Below, piece after piece: positions 6,788-13,948 of a stretch of DNA of 18,350 nt. The translations under genes were made by a program, and so were the position numbers. The notes beneath the pieces were generated by a model. That model saw nothing but the letters and a program-made list of their open reading frames with translations. It ran no database searches and was not told where the DNA came from. Each line of letters begins with the position of its first letter. Positions within the stretch are counted from its first letter, which is position 1. Where the stretch lies: assembly GCA_002422365.1 (NCBI GenBank), contig DIUO01000010.1, positions 76,238 through 94,587 on the forward strand. Reading direction: 5' to 3'. Source of the stretch: Proteobacteria bacterium UBA6156 (lineage in GTDB: Bacteria > Pseudomonadota > Alphaproteobacteria > UBA2136 > UBA6156).

Positions 6788-7705
6788 ATGGACGCCTCAA
6801 TCACTACGCCAACCCTAACCCCATTACCCCCCGGCCCCTTGCTGCTGGGCGTCAGTGGCGGAGGCGACAGCATAGCCCTCCTCCACCTCCTGCTCGCGCA
6901 AGGTCAGGCCAACCGCCTCCATATCGCCACCTACAACCACAACTGGGGCCCCTTCGGCCCGCAAGCTGTCGCGTTCGTCCGCAGCCTCTGCCACACCCAT
7001 AATTTACCCTTCCACACCGCCACCGGGCAGGGCAAACCCGCCACCAATGCCGAGGCCACGGCCCGCACCGAACGCCACACCTGGCTCCAAGCCACCGCTA
7101 CCCAACTTGGCGCCAGCATCGTGCTGGCCCACACGCAAACCGACCTCGCCGAATCCTTCCTCCTCCGCGCAGGCAAAGGCAGCGGGGCAGGGGGCCTTGC
7201 CGCCATGCAACCGCTCAGCACCATGGGCGGCGTCACCTACGGCCGCCCCTTGCTGAACACCTCCCGCGAATCTCTCCGCACCTACCTCACCGCAAACGGC
7301 CACACCTGGCTAGAAGACCCCGACAACGAGCTCGGCGGCAGCCAACGCGCCCGCATCCGCAAGCTCCTGCCCGCACTCGCCGCCGCAGGCATCTCCGCCC
7401 ACGGCCTGGCCGCTAGCGCCCAAGCGGTGGCCCAAGCCAATGCGGCGCTGGAAGCGTTCACCACCTCCATCCCGCTCACCAACCCGCTCCCGCTGCCAAC
7501 CCTGCTGAATCAACCCGAAGACATCGCCCTCCGCCTCCTCCTCCGCCTTATCCAAACCATCCACCCTCACCAAATCCTGCCCGTCCGCCGCACCAAACGC
7601 CAAAGCCTGCTCGCCCGCCTGCGCACCCAACCCCAAGGCCACGCCACCCTCTCCGGAGTGAAATTCTCCTGGAAGAACAACCAACTCTCCTACAAATCCC
7701 AATAA
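6788..7705 (+). CDS. tilS: tRNA(Ile)-lysidine synthase, short form
   Basis: Attaches lysine to C34 of the CAU-anticodon tRNA-Ile using ATP, so that it reads AUA codons and is charged with isoleucine. The PP-loop ATP pyrophosphatase signature SGGGDS is at residues 23-28. Further landmarks are YNHNWGPFGPQAVAFV (about 48-63) and the RARIRKLLP segment near residues 180-190. At 305 residues it is much shorter than the usual 430 or so of E. coli-type TilS; the C-terminal tRNA-contacting domains seem reduced or absent, as in the short Aquifex type. The ATG at 6788 follows GAAGGGGG. tilS next to ftsH is a common bacterial arrangement, although here a divergent gene has come between them. Confidence 0.92.
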   Translation: MDASITTPTLTPLPPGPLLLGVSGGGDSIALLHLLLAQGQANRLHIATYNHNWGPFGPQAVAFVRSLCHTHNLPFHTATGQGKPATNAEATARTERHTWLQATATQLGASIVLAHTQTDLAESFLLRAGKGSGAGGLAAMQPLSTMGGVTYGRPLLNTSRESLRTYLTANGHTWLEDPDNELGGSQRARIRKLLPALAAAGISAHGLAASAQAVAQANAALEAFTTSIPLTNPLPLPTLLNQPEDIALRLLLRLIQTIHPHQILPVRRTKRQSLLARLRTQPQGHATLSGVKFSWKNNQLSYKSQ

Positions 7706-7733
7706 AAAAGCGCCTCCCCCAGTTTCCCGGGAG
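7704..7733 (-). terminator. Terminator for the minus-strand gene, between convergent genes
   Basis: Read on the minus strand, CTCCC and GGGAG (7714-7718 and 7729-7733) form a stem with a ten-base loop, then GGCGC and TTTTTT (7704-7709). It lies between the tilS stop and the stop of the His-rich gene. It has no T-run in the tilS direction. Confidence 0.45.
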
Positions 7734-7752
7734 AGACATTGTCGAAGTACCG

Positions 7753-8214
7753 TCAGTAGCGGGGCGCGGGTACGATGCATACCCAGCCGTACTGTTCCAG
7801 GAACACCTGGTTGCACGGCTGCGGCTGCTGCCGCTGCTGGTTCTGCTGAGACAGCGCAGCACCAGCAATGGCGCCCAGAGCCAGTCCCAGAATCGCCGCC
7901 GCCGCATCTCCATTGTCGGAATTGCGGTTGTTGTGGTGGTACCGGGGCTGCGGTCGCGGCTTCTGCCACGTATGCTGCTGCCAGGTCTGCTGCTGGCGCG
8001 GCTTGTTATTGCCCCACTTCTGGCGCCGGTCATTGCGTCGTTCGTGGCGCTGTCCGCCGTGGTCGTGGCGGTAGTCTCGCTTTCCACCGCCATCATGGCG
8101 GTAATGGCGATTGTTGCCATCACGTTCACGATGCTGGCGGTAGTCCCCCGCCGAAGCCGCCACCGGCCCAAGCGCGAAAAAAATCGAAAAAGCGAGTATC
8201 AGAATTTTGCGCAT
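7753..8214 (-). CDS. Secreted His/Arg-rich protein with a glycine-zipper-like helix
   Basis: Unrecognised 153-residue exported protein. A signal peptide (MRKILILAFSIFFALGPVAA, cleavage near ASA, residue 22) is followed by a highly charged region (24-100). That region is rich in His, Arg, Asp, Gln and Asn with repeats of the type YRHDxGG and QxTWQ. Next comes a small-residue helix, AAAAILGLALGAIAGAA (104-120), resembling a glycine zipper, and a C-terminal tail with Cys134 and Cys146. The His-rich part might bind metal; that is inference. The start at 8214 is set by an excellent AGGAGGT (8219-8225) and the signal peptide. Upstream lie overlapping hairpins and a TATACT -10 element, described separately. 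It is divergent from ftsH and separates it from tilS. Confidence 0.8.
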   Translation of the reverse strand: MRKILILAFSIFFALGPVAASAGDYRQHRERDGNNRHYRHDGGGKRDYRHDHGGQRHERRNDRRQKWGNNKPRQQQTWQQHTWQKPRPQPRYHHNNRNSDNGDAAAAILGLALGAIAGAALSQQNQQRQQPQPCNQVFLEQYGWVCIVPAPRY

Positions 8215-8218
8215 GGTT

Positions 8219-8296
8219 ACCTCCTGTGCGCGGAAAACGGGCTCAAGGCCCGTCAATTACGGGCCTCTCATGAGGCTTCCCCCTACTCTAAGTATA
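8219..8296 (-). promoter_or_regulatory. Promoter and structured 5' leader of the His-rich gene
   Basis: On the minus strand TGTATACT gives a good -10 (TATACT, 8291-8296). The leader then holds three overlapping stems: GCCTC/GAGGC (8272-8276 with 8263-8267), AGGCCCGT/ACGGGCCT (8259-8266 with 8246-8253) and ACGGGC/GCCCGT (8248-8253 with 8237-8242). The next base motif is the strong ribosome-binding site. Neighbouring stems share bases, so they exclude one another. Confidence 0.5.
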
Positions 8297-8365
8297 CATT
8301 CGCAAAAACGCAACCCCTGTCGCTTTTCTATTCCACGCACCGCGCAAATCGCCTAAACTGCGGCC

Positions 8366-10339
8366 ATGGAAAATTGGATGAAACAAGCCCTTATCTGGGC
8401 CGGTATTTTTGTGGTCGTCATGGTCGTAGTCTCCAGCTTGCAAGGTGGCAAGCCCACCGATGCACGGGAGATAACCTACACCGACTTCCTTGCACGGGTA
8501 GATGATAAACAGTTCCAACAAGTTATCATAGAAGACCAAACTCTGACCGGTGTGGCAACCGACGGCGCTAAAGTGCAAACCCTGGCACCCAGAGACCCCG
8601 ACCTCATCCCCACGCTGAGAGAAAAAGGCGTCAACATCAAAGCCACCGCCCCCGCGCAAATGAGCCCCCTCATGCAAATCCTCATCAGCTGGGCGCCTTG
8701 GCTGCTCATCATCGGCATCTGGATCTACGTCATGCGCCAAATGCAAGGCGGCGGCAAAGGCGGCAGCGGCGGCGGGCCCTTCGGTTTCGGCAAAGCACGC
8801 ATTCAAATGAACAGCGAAAGCCGCGTTAAGGTCGGCTTCGACGACGTCGCAGGCGTCGACGAAGCTAAGCAAGAGCTGCAAGAAGTGGTGGAATTCCTCC
8901 GCGACCCAAACAAGTTCCAAAAGCTCGGCGGGCGCATCCCCAAGGGCGTGCTGCTGGTGGGTAGCCCCGGAACAGGTAAAACACTGTTGGCACGGGCTGT
9001 GGCCGGAGAAGCTGGCGTACCCTTCTTCAGCATCTCGGGGTCCGACTTTGTGGAAATGTTCGTCGGCGTCGGCGCCGCCCGTGTGCGAGACTTGTTTGAG
9101 ACAGGCAAAAAAAATGCCCCCTGCATTATATTCATCGACGAAATCGACGCCGTCGGCCGCCACCGTGGCGCAGGCGTTGGCGGCGGGAATGACGAACGCG
9201 AGCAAACCCTCAACGCCATGCTGGTGGAGATGGACGGCTTCGACGCCTCCGAAGGCGTCATCATCATCGCCGCCACCAACCGGCCAGATGTCCTCGACCC
9301 CGCACTCCTCCGCCCCGGCCGCTTCGATAGGCAAGTGGTCGTCCCCCTGCCGGATATCCGGGGCCGCGAGCAAATCCTCCACGTCCACATGCAAAAAGTC
9401 CCGCTGGGGACAGATGTCGACGCCGACATCATCGCCAAAGGCACCCCGGGCTTTAGCGGAGCCGACCTCGAAAACCTGGTGAACGAAGCCGCCCTCATGG
9501 CCGCCCGCCGCAACAAACGGCTGGTGGATATGCACGACTTCGAAACCGCACGCGATAAAGTCATGATGGGCGCCGAACGCCGCAGCACCGTGATGACATT
9601 GGAGCAAAAAACCACCACCGCCTACCACGAGGCCGGGCACGCCATCGCCATGATGTACCTCGACGGCCCCAAAGACCCCCTCCACAAGGTCACCATCATC
9701 CCCCGTGGCCGCGCCCTGGGCGTCACCATGAGCCTCCCCGGTGAAGACAAATTCACCTACGATAAAAAGTACCTGGAAAACCAGATCGCCATGCTCTACG
9801 GCGGCCGCCTGGCAGAAGAAATTTACCTGAACGGCCAGCAAACCAGCGGCGCCAGCAACGATATCGAACGCGCCACCGACCTCGCCCGCCGTATGGTCAT
9901 GCAATGGGGGATGAGCGATTTGGGCCCCATCAACTACGGAGAAAAAGAAAGCCAGGTGTTCCTGGGCCGCGACATCACCTCCCGCAGCCATATCTCCGAG
10001 GCCATGGCCGCCAAGGTAGACGCCGAAGTGCGCAGCATCATCGACCGCAACTTCGAGCGCTGCAAAAAACTGCTGACCAAGTACCGCAAAGAAATGGAAC
10101 TGCTCGCCCAAGGCCTGCTGGAGCACGAAACGCTCGATGTGAAGCAGGTGGAAGACCTCTTCGCAGGCCGCAAAGTGGTGGTGCGGAAAGAACCCGTCAT
10201 CAAAAAGCCGAAACCGAAAGATGAAGTCATCACCGACGCCATCGACGGCGGCCAAATCCAAACCAAAACCAAACCCGGCAGCAGCCTCGGCAGCCTCAAA
10301 TCCAAGGCCAAAGCCGCCATCAAAAAACCTAAAAAATAG
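8366..10339 (+). CDS. ftsH: ATP-dependent zinc metalloprotease FtsH
   Basis: Membrane-bound AAA+ hexameric protease that degrades misfolded membrane proteins and regulators such as LpxC and sigma-32 in other proteobacteria. The 657-residue product shows two membrane helices (about 7-25 and 103-123) enclosing a periplasmic domain. The AAA module has Walker A GSPGTGKT (199-206), pore loop MFVG (231-234), Walker B IIFIDE (254-259) and the SRH region ending near RPGRFDR (316-322). The peptidase carries HEAGH (421-425) with the third zinc ligand likely Asp499. The tail after 605 is Lys-rich and low in complexity. No ribosome-binding site precedes the ATG; TTCCAC (8331-8336), 17 bases, TAAACT (8354-8359) could be a promoter giving an almost leaderless message. 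It ends with a terminator. Confidence 0.97.
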   Translation: MENWMKQALIWAGIFVVVMVVVSSLQGGKPTDAREITYTDFLARVDDKQFQQVIIEDQTLTGVATDGAKVQTLAPRDPDLIPTLREKGVNIKATAPAQMSPLMQILISWAPWLLIIGIWIYVMRQMQGGGKGGSGGGPFGFGKARIQMNSESRVKVGFDDVAGVDEAKQELQEVVEFLRDPNKFQKLGGRIPKGVLLVGSPGTGKTLLARAVAGEAGVPFFSISGSDFVEMFVGVGAARVRDLFETGKKNAPCIIFIDEIDAVGRHRGAGVGGGNDEREQTLNAMLVEMDGFDASEGVIIIAATNRPDVLDPALLRPGRFDRQVVVPLPDIRGREQILHVHMQKVPLGTDVDADIIAKGTPGFSGADLENLVNEAALMAARRNKRLVDMHDFETARDKVMMGAERRSTVMTLEQKTTTAYHEAGHAIAMMYLDGPKDPLHKVTIIPRGRALGVTMSLPGEDKFTYDKKYLENQIAMLYGGRLAEEIYLNGQQTSGASNDIERATDLARRMVMQWGMSDLGPINYGEKESQVFLGRDITSRSHISEAMAAKVDAEVRSIIDRNFERCKKLLTKYRKEMELLAQGLLEHETLDVKQVEDLFAGRKVVVRKEPVIKKPKPKDEVITDAIDGGQIQTKTKPGSSLGSLKSKAKAAIKKPKK

Positions 10340-10355
10340 CCTATGCTAAGCAGAG

Positions 10356-10378
10356 AAGGGGCCCGCCAGGGCCCCTTT
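10356..10378 (+). terminator. Terminator after ftsH
   Basis: AAGGGGCCC (10356-10364) pairs with GGGCCCCTT (10369-10377) over the loop GCCA, followed by a short T-run. It sits between the convergent ftsH and the zinc-ribbon gene and, being near-symmetric, may serve both. Confidence 0.7.
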
Positions 10379-10387
10379 CCGTCATTG

Positions 10388-10915
10388 CTATGCGCGCAGT
10401 TGCGCCATCAGATTCTCAAGGCCGATGACAGGAGTATTTCGAATTTTTTCCAACCTATTACGGTGGAATTTATTCGCACTTCTTTTCATTCGTTTACGCT
10501 GCGGAACACAGATCGGGCAGCAACGGCCCTCGTTCACAACATAGCGTCCTTTGGTTTTCCATTCGCTATCGCAGCTAAGGCATCGGAAAGTATTGAGGAA
10601 ATTACAACCATGCCATTCCCCCACCAGTTCAATGTTCATTAAAGCGAGGCGCGAAGCGAGTTTGCCACGCTGGTCAAGTTTCGGCGAACCGTTGCCATAA
10701 TTTAATCTAGAATACAGTCTTTTACAGCGAGGGCAGGCAATCTCAGTGTAAGAAATTTTCTTAAGCTGGTTCAGCGTCCTCCTGAATTCATGCCCCTTAG
10801 AGCATTTGTAGAGCAGGGGGGTGCCACGTTTGAAACGTGTCGTTTCAAGGAGTTCAATTCCAAGCCGTTGGGCCTGAAGATGTGCCTCGTCGAGAGTTGT
10901 ACGTGCAAACCGCAT
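10388..10915 (-). CDS. Double zinc-ribbon protein, probably nucleic-acid binding
   Basis: Unrecognised 175-residue protein with two tandem copies of a zinc-ribbon unit. Copy 1 (about 19-65) runs GIELLE ... YKCSKGHEF ... ACPRC; copy 2 (about 94-137) runs NIELVG ... FRCLSCDSEW ... CCPIC. Each has paired CxxC or CxxxH-type knuckles, and the two share the preceding beta strand, so they look like an internal duplication. The C-terminal 40 residues are strongly basic (QRKRMKRSANKFHRNRLEK), consistent with binding DNA or RNA. Similar ribbons occur in phage and homing-endonuclease-associated proteins. The ATG at 10915 is chosen because AAGGA lies a normal distance upstream; a start four codons earlier is possible. 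Base composition is clearly more AT-rich than ftsH and glmM on either side, suggesting transfer. Confidence 0.7.
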   Translation of the reverse strand: MRFARTTLDEAHLQAQRLGIELLETTRFKRGTPLLYKCSKGHEFRRTLNQLKKISYTEIACPRCKRLYSRLNYGNGSPKLDQRGKLASRLALMNIELVGEWHGCNFLNTFRCLSCDSEWKTKGRYVVNEGRCCPICVPQRKRMKRSANKFHRNRLEKIRNTPVIGLENLMAQLRA

Positions 10916-11099
10916 GGTATACATCCTTGTCAAACGAGTGTAAATTAGATTTAAACTAAAGGTATAAGAGCAAAAATACAAGAAAACCAACAAAGGCTCC
11001 AAAAGCATGCTGCACAGTTTGGGGGCGTGTATATTGAGAAAATAGCGGTTTTAGGCTAGGTTCACAGCCTGAATTATTACAAATCGACGGGAGAGCTCC
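10916..11099. promoter_or_regulatory. Intergenic region between the zinc-ribbon gene and glmM
   Basis: An AT-rich divergent spacer of 184 bases. A small inverted repeat AGGCT ... AGCCT lies at about 11053-11070. I see no promoter in it strong enough to name for either gene. A GGGAGAG ribosome-binding site lies just before glmM. Confidence 0.3.
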
Positions 11100-12473
11100 A
11101 TGGCCACCAAATACTTCGGGACAGACGGTATCCGCGGCGAAGCCAACGGCAGTTTTCTGCGGCCGGATATGCTCGTGCGCCTCGGCCAGGCGGCAGGCTT
11201 CGTGGTGGGCAAAAAGTCCGCCAAACCCGCCCACGCGGGCAAGCCAACAGTGGTTATCGGGAAAGACACCCGCCTGTCCGGCTACATGATCGAATCCGCC
11301 CTGCAAGCCGGTTTCACCAGCGTGGGCTTCACCTGCCTGCAACTGGGGCCCTTGCCCACCCCCGCCGTCGCCATGCTCACGCGTAGCTTGAGGGCCGATC
11401 TCGGCGTGATGATCACCGCCAGCCACAATCCCTACCAAGACAACGGCATCAAAATGTTCACCCCCAACGGCATCAAGCTGAACGGCGGGTTTGTGGAAGA
11501 TATCGAAGAACTGCTCGACCACCCCGACCGCATCCCGCTGGTGGGGCCCGACCACATCGGTAAAGCCGTACGGGTCGAAGATGCCGTGGGCCGCTACATC
11601 GAATTCGTCAAAACCAGCCTGCCGCCCGCCCTGCGGTTCGACGACCTGAAAATCGTCATCGACTGCGCCAACGGCGCCGCCTACAAAATCGCACCGCGTA
11701 TCTTCTGGGAGCTCGGCGCCCAGGTCGTCCGCCTGGGCTGCGACCCCGACGGCTTCAACATCAACGCCGGTGTGGGCGCCACCAGCCCAGAGGCTTTGGG
11801 CAAAGCGGTGGTGGCCCACAACGCCCACCTGGGCATCGCGCTGGATGGCGACGCCGACCGCCTGATTATGGTGGATGAAAAGGGCGACGTGCTGGATGGC
11901 GACCTCATCATCGCCGCCATGGCCCAATATCTCAAGTCGCAAGGCAAGCTCCAGGGCGGCGGCGTCGTCGCCACGGTCATGACCAACATGGGCATGCAAC
12001 GGTTTATAGAAGACATGGGCCTCCAGCTCATCCGCACACCCGTGGGAGACCACTATGTAGAAGCCGCCATGCGGGAAGGGGGCTACAACCTCGGCGGAGA
12101 ACAATCCGGCCACCTCATTTTCCGCGACTTCGCCACCACCGGAGACGGCATCCTCGCCGCCCTGCAAATGCTGGCGTTTCTTAAAGAGCGCGACAGCCGC
12201 GTCAGCAGCCTCCGCAAGCTCTACACCCCCTGGCCGCAGCAACTGGAGAACATCCGCCTGCCCGCAACCGCCAACGCCGCTGCGGTGCTGGAAAGCACCT
12301 CCGTCCAAGCCAGCATCAAAACTGCCGAGAAAGCCCTGGGCGCCAAAGGCCGCGTGCTGGTGCGCAAATCCGGCACCGAACCCCTCATCCGTGTGATGGT
12401 GGAAGCCGAAACCGAAGCTGCCATGCGCCAGCACCTGGAAGCCATCTCCACCGCCGTCCGCACCGAAGTTTAA
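11100..12473 (+). CDS. glmM: Phosphoglucosamine mutase
   Basis: Converts glucosamine-6-phosphate to glucosamine-1-phosphate on the route to UDP-GlcNAc, needed for peptidoglycan and lipid A; cytoplasmic. The 457-residue product has the catalytic phosphoserine motif ITASHNP (105-111, Ser108), the magnesium loop DGDADR (249-254), the sugar-binding loop GGEQSGH (332-338) and the C-terminal phosphate-binding RKSGTEP (422-428). The N-terminus KYFGTDGIRG is canonical. It is about ten residues longer than common GlmM; the extra residues appear to be near 38-48. The ribosome-binding site GGGAGAG supports the start at 11100. ftsH followed by glmM is a common bacterial order, here split by the zinc-ribbon gene. 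Confidence 0.96.
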   Translation: MATKYFGTDGIRGEANGSFLRPDMLVRLGQAAGFVVGKKSAKPAHAGKPTVVIGKDTRLSGYMIESALQAGFTSVGFTCLQLGPLPTPAVAMLTRSLRADLGVMITASHNPYQDNGIKMFTPNGIKLNGGFVEDIEELLDHPDRIPLVGPDHIGKAVRVEDAVGRYIEFVKTSLPPALRFDDLKIVIDCANGAAYKIAPRIFWELGAQVVRLGCDPDGFNINAGVGATSPEALGKAVVAHNAHLGIALDGDADRLIMVDEKGDVLDGDLIIAAMAQYLKSQGKLQGGGVVATVMTNMGMQRFIEDMGLQLIRTPVGDHYVEAAMREGGYNLGGEQSGHLIFRDFATTGDGILAALQMLAFLKERDSRVSSLRKLYTPWPQQLENIRLPATANAAAVLESTSVQASIKTAEKALGAKGRVLVRKSGTEPLIRVMVEAETEAAMRQHLEAISTAVRTEV

Positions 12474-12517
12474 TCCCTATAAAGAGAATCACCCAACAAT
12501 CCGGCCCCATAAACATT

Positions 12518-12653
12518 GCGGGAAACCGTGCCTTGCGGAAACAGAGGCCCAAGCAAACGGGGTAGGGGCCCCGTTTCTTGGCGCCTCTGTCCGACCAGGC
12601 ACCACCCCTACAGTGCCTCCGCACTTCCTGTAAATAAAATCACCCACCTCAAA
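12518..12653. repeat. Nested-hairpin repeat, copy 3, with a different core
   Basis: It starts with GCGGGAAACCG like copy 2. The outer stem is GTGCCT (12528-12533) with AGGCAC (12597-12602), then ACAGAGGC (12541-12548) with GCCTCTGT (12583-12590). The inner stems are CCAAG with CTTGG and AAACGGGG (12555-12562) with CCCCGTTT (12569-12576). The tail 12604-12653 matches that of copy 1. There is no T-run, so it is not a classical terminator. It fills most of the space between glmM and the convergent operon. Confidence 0.65.
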
Positions 12654-12667
12654 CCACCAACCACTAA

Positions 12668-13132
12668 TCACCGCAACCGCTCCGAATGAAAACAAAAGTA
12701 ACAAACCCCATACAGCGCCCCACTTGTCGCCCACGCCAGCACATACAGCACCTGGTTCAGCAGCAACCAACTGCCACTCACTTCGGGGGTGGCGGTCATC
12801 GAGACCACATTCATCCCCATCGCCTGAATAAATGGGACAGATAACAGCAACCCCGCCGTAAACCCCACCACCACATAATCCTGGCGCGTCACAAACCTTG
12901 TGCGGCGTAGCAGGTAGTTCAATATCAACGTCGGCGGCAGGGCCATAATCCAAATGGCAATGCCCAACCCCAGCACAAAGGGGGGCAGGGCGGGCAACAA
13001 CGGCTCCCAGCGCATATAGGCCGCCACCGGGGCATAGGGCGCAAAAATGGGTATCATAAACAGCGCCAGCGCCCCCAGGCTCCCCAGCGAATGCGCCACC
13101 ATAAAGCGCACAAAATGTTCAAGGCTTCTCAT
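12668..13132 (-). CDS. Four-helix membrane protein, second of a tandem pair
   Basis: Unrecognised 154-residue integral membrane protein with four predicted helices (about 12-34, 46-68, 86-108, 124-148). It is the last gene of the operon led by the HTH-RuBisCO gene. Its start lies one base after the stop of the upstream gene, so translation is probably coupled. The sequence ALPPTLILNYLLRR (64-77) corresponds to SLPYGMLLNLLMKR in the upstream protein, and ATSGALYGVCYFCF (135-148) to QGAIVGAIYAMSYW, so the two look like diverged duplicates. No signal peptide apart from the first helix and no catalytic motif. A receptor, channel or anchor role is possible, but nothing in the sequence decides it. 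Confidence 0.75.
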   Translation of the reverse strand: MRSLEHFVRFMVAHSLGSLGALALFMIPIFAPYAPVAAYMRWEPLLPALPPFVLGLGIAIWIMALPPTLILNYLLRRTRFVTRQDYVVVGFTAGLLLSVPFIQAMGMNVVSMTATPEVSGSWLLLNQVLYVLAWATSGALYGVCYFCFHSERLR

Positions 13133-13133
13133 C

Positions 13134-13571
13134 CTAACCCAACGCCGAAGCGCAACGGGAGTTCCCTCTATAGAGTACCCACCAGTAGCTCATAGCGTAA
13201 ATGGCACCCACGATAGCGCCCTGAATATAATGGAAAAGATAGAGTTCTGCCCGTTCCCAGCCATAAACTTCGTTATAATCATTCCATTCGGGAGCAGTAT
13301 CGACCATAACCTGAGTAAGTATTGCCATAAAGACACCCGCACACACACCGGTAAACAAAAACTCCCACCAACTGGTATAACCGCAGCGTTTCATCAGCAG
13401 GTTCAGCAACATGCCATAGGGCAGAGAAACAAGGGTCAGTGCAACACATGCAAATAAAGCAAAAAGTAATAAGGCAAACCAAAGTCCTGCCATGTAAAAG
13501 CCCATCCACAAAAACGGCAGGCTAGGCAAACCCACAAGCAAGAGAGTCGCAAGAAGGTGAGCCTTCAGCAT
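13134..13571 (-). CDS. Four-helix membrane protein, first of a tandem pair
   Basis: Unrecognised 145-residue membrane protein with four hydrophobic helices (about 5-24, 28-58, 70-90, 113-134). It starts nine bases after the stop of the RuBisCO small-subunit gene, with AGGA seven bases before the ATG. It is therefore in the same transcript as the HTH-RuBisCO and small-subunit genes. The loop between helices 3 and 4 is acidic and aromatic (DTAPEWNDYNEVYGWERAE, 91-109). It resembles the next gene around residues 49-62 and 117-130. No known family is recognised. Its constant company with a RuBisCO small subunit is the only clue to function. Confidence 0.75.
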   Translation of the reverse strand: MLKAHLLATLLLVGLPSLPFLWMGFYMAGLWFALLLFALFACVALTLVSLPYGMLLNLLMKRCGYTSWWEFLFTGVCAGVFMAILTQVMVDTAPEWNDYNEVYGWERAELYLFHYIQGAIVGAIYAMSYWWVLYRGNSRCASALG

Positions 13572-13580
13572 AGTAAAATC

Positions 13581-13919
13581 CTAATTCCCCTCCTGCGGCG
13601 TCTTCGCCACAAAGCTCATCGCCGTCTGGCGGCTTTCAGGGTCGTAGGCACTAAACCGAATAAACGCATAGGGGTTGCGCCGCGCACAGCTCTCCAGTTG
13701 GCTGGCAATCAACGCGGGCCCGGCGTGCTCAGGCTTGCCGGTGGCGGGGTTAATTTTTGTCGCCGCAATCGGCCATTGGCGCCAATAAAAATCGGCACTG
13801 TTGGGGTTTTCGGCAAATTCAATCATCGGCACCCAGCCTTTGGTCAGGGCATGGGCTACCTGCGCCTCAATCTGGCTGGCCCCCAGCGGCGGCAAAAATG
13901 CAAAAGTCTCAAATCGCAT
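13581..13919 (-). CDS. RuBisCO small subunit-like protein
   Basis: A 112-residue protein matching the form I RuBisCO small-subunit fold. Visible family signs are the N-terminal ETFAFLPPLGASQIEAQVAH (4-23; compare TFSYLPPLTDEQI in typical RbcS), the FYWRQWPI segment (44-51; compare YWTMWKLP), and SCARRNPYAFIRFSAYD (77-93; compare the C..P.AYIRVVAFD strand). Length is within the range of bacterial small subunits. In ordinary form I enzymes eight such subunits cap the L8 core. Here the partner, 29 bases upstream, is a large-subunit homologue with a dead active site and an added DNA-binding domain. The ribosome-binding site is weak (AAGAAAGAA). I leave the symbol empty because the function is unlikely to be that of cbbS. 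Keeping this gene implies the large-subunit protein still assembles with it. Confidence 0.85.
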   Translation of the reverse strand: MRFETFAFLPPLGASQIEAQVAHALTKGWVPMIEFAENPNSADFYWRQWPIAATKINPATGKPEHAGPALIASQLESCARRNPYAFIRFSAYDPESRQTAMSFVAKTPQEGN

Positions 13920-13948
13920 GGTATGTTCTTTCTTAAATTCGTAAACTC

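Noticed and set aside
12528..12602. Rho-independent terminator of glmM
   Set aside because: The hairpin is strong but has no T-run on either side and belongs to a dispersed repeat family.
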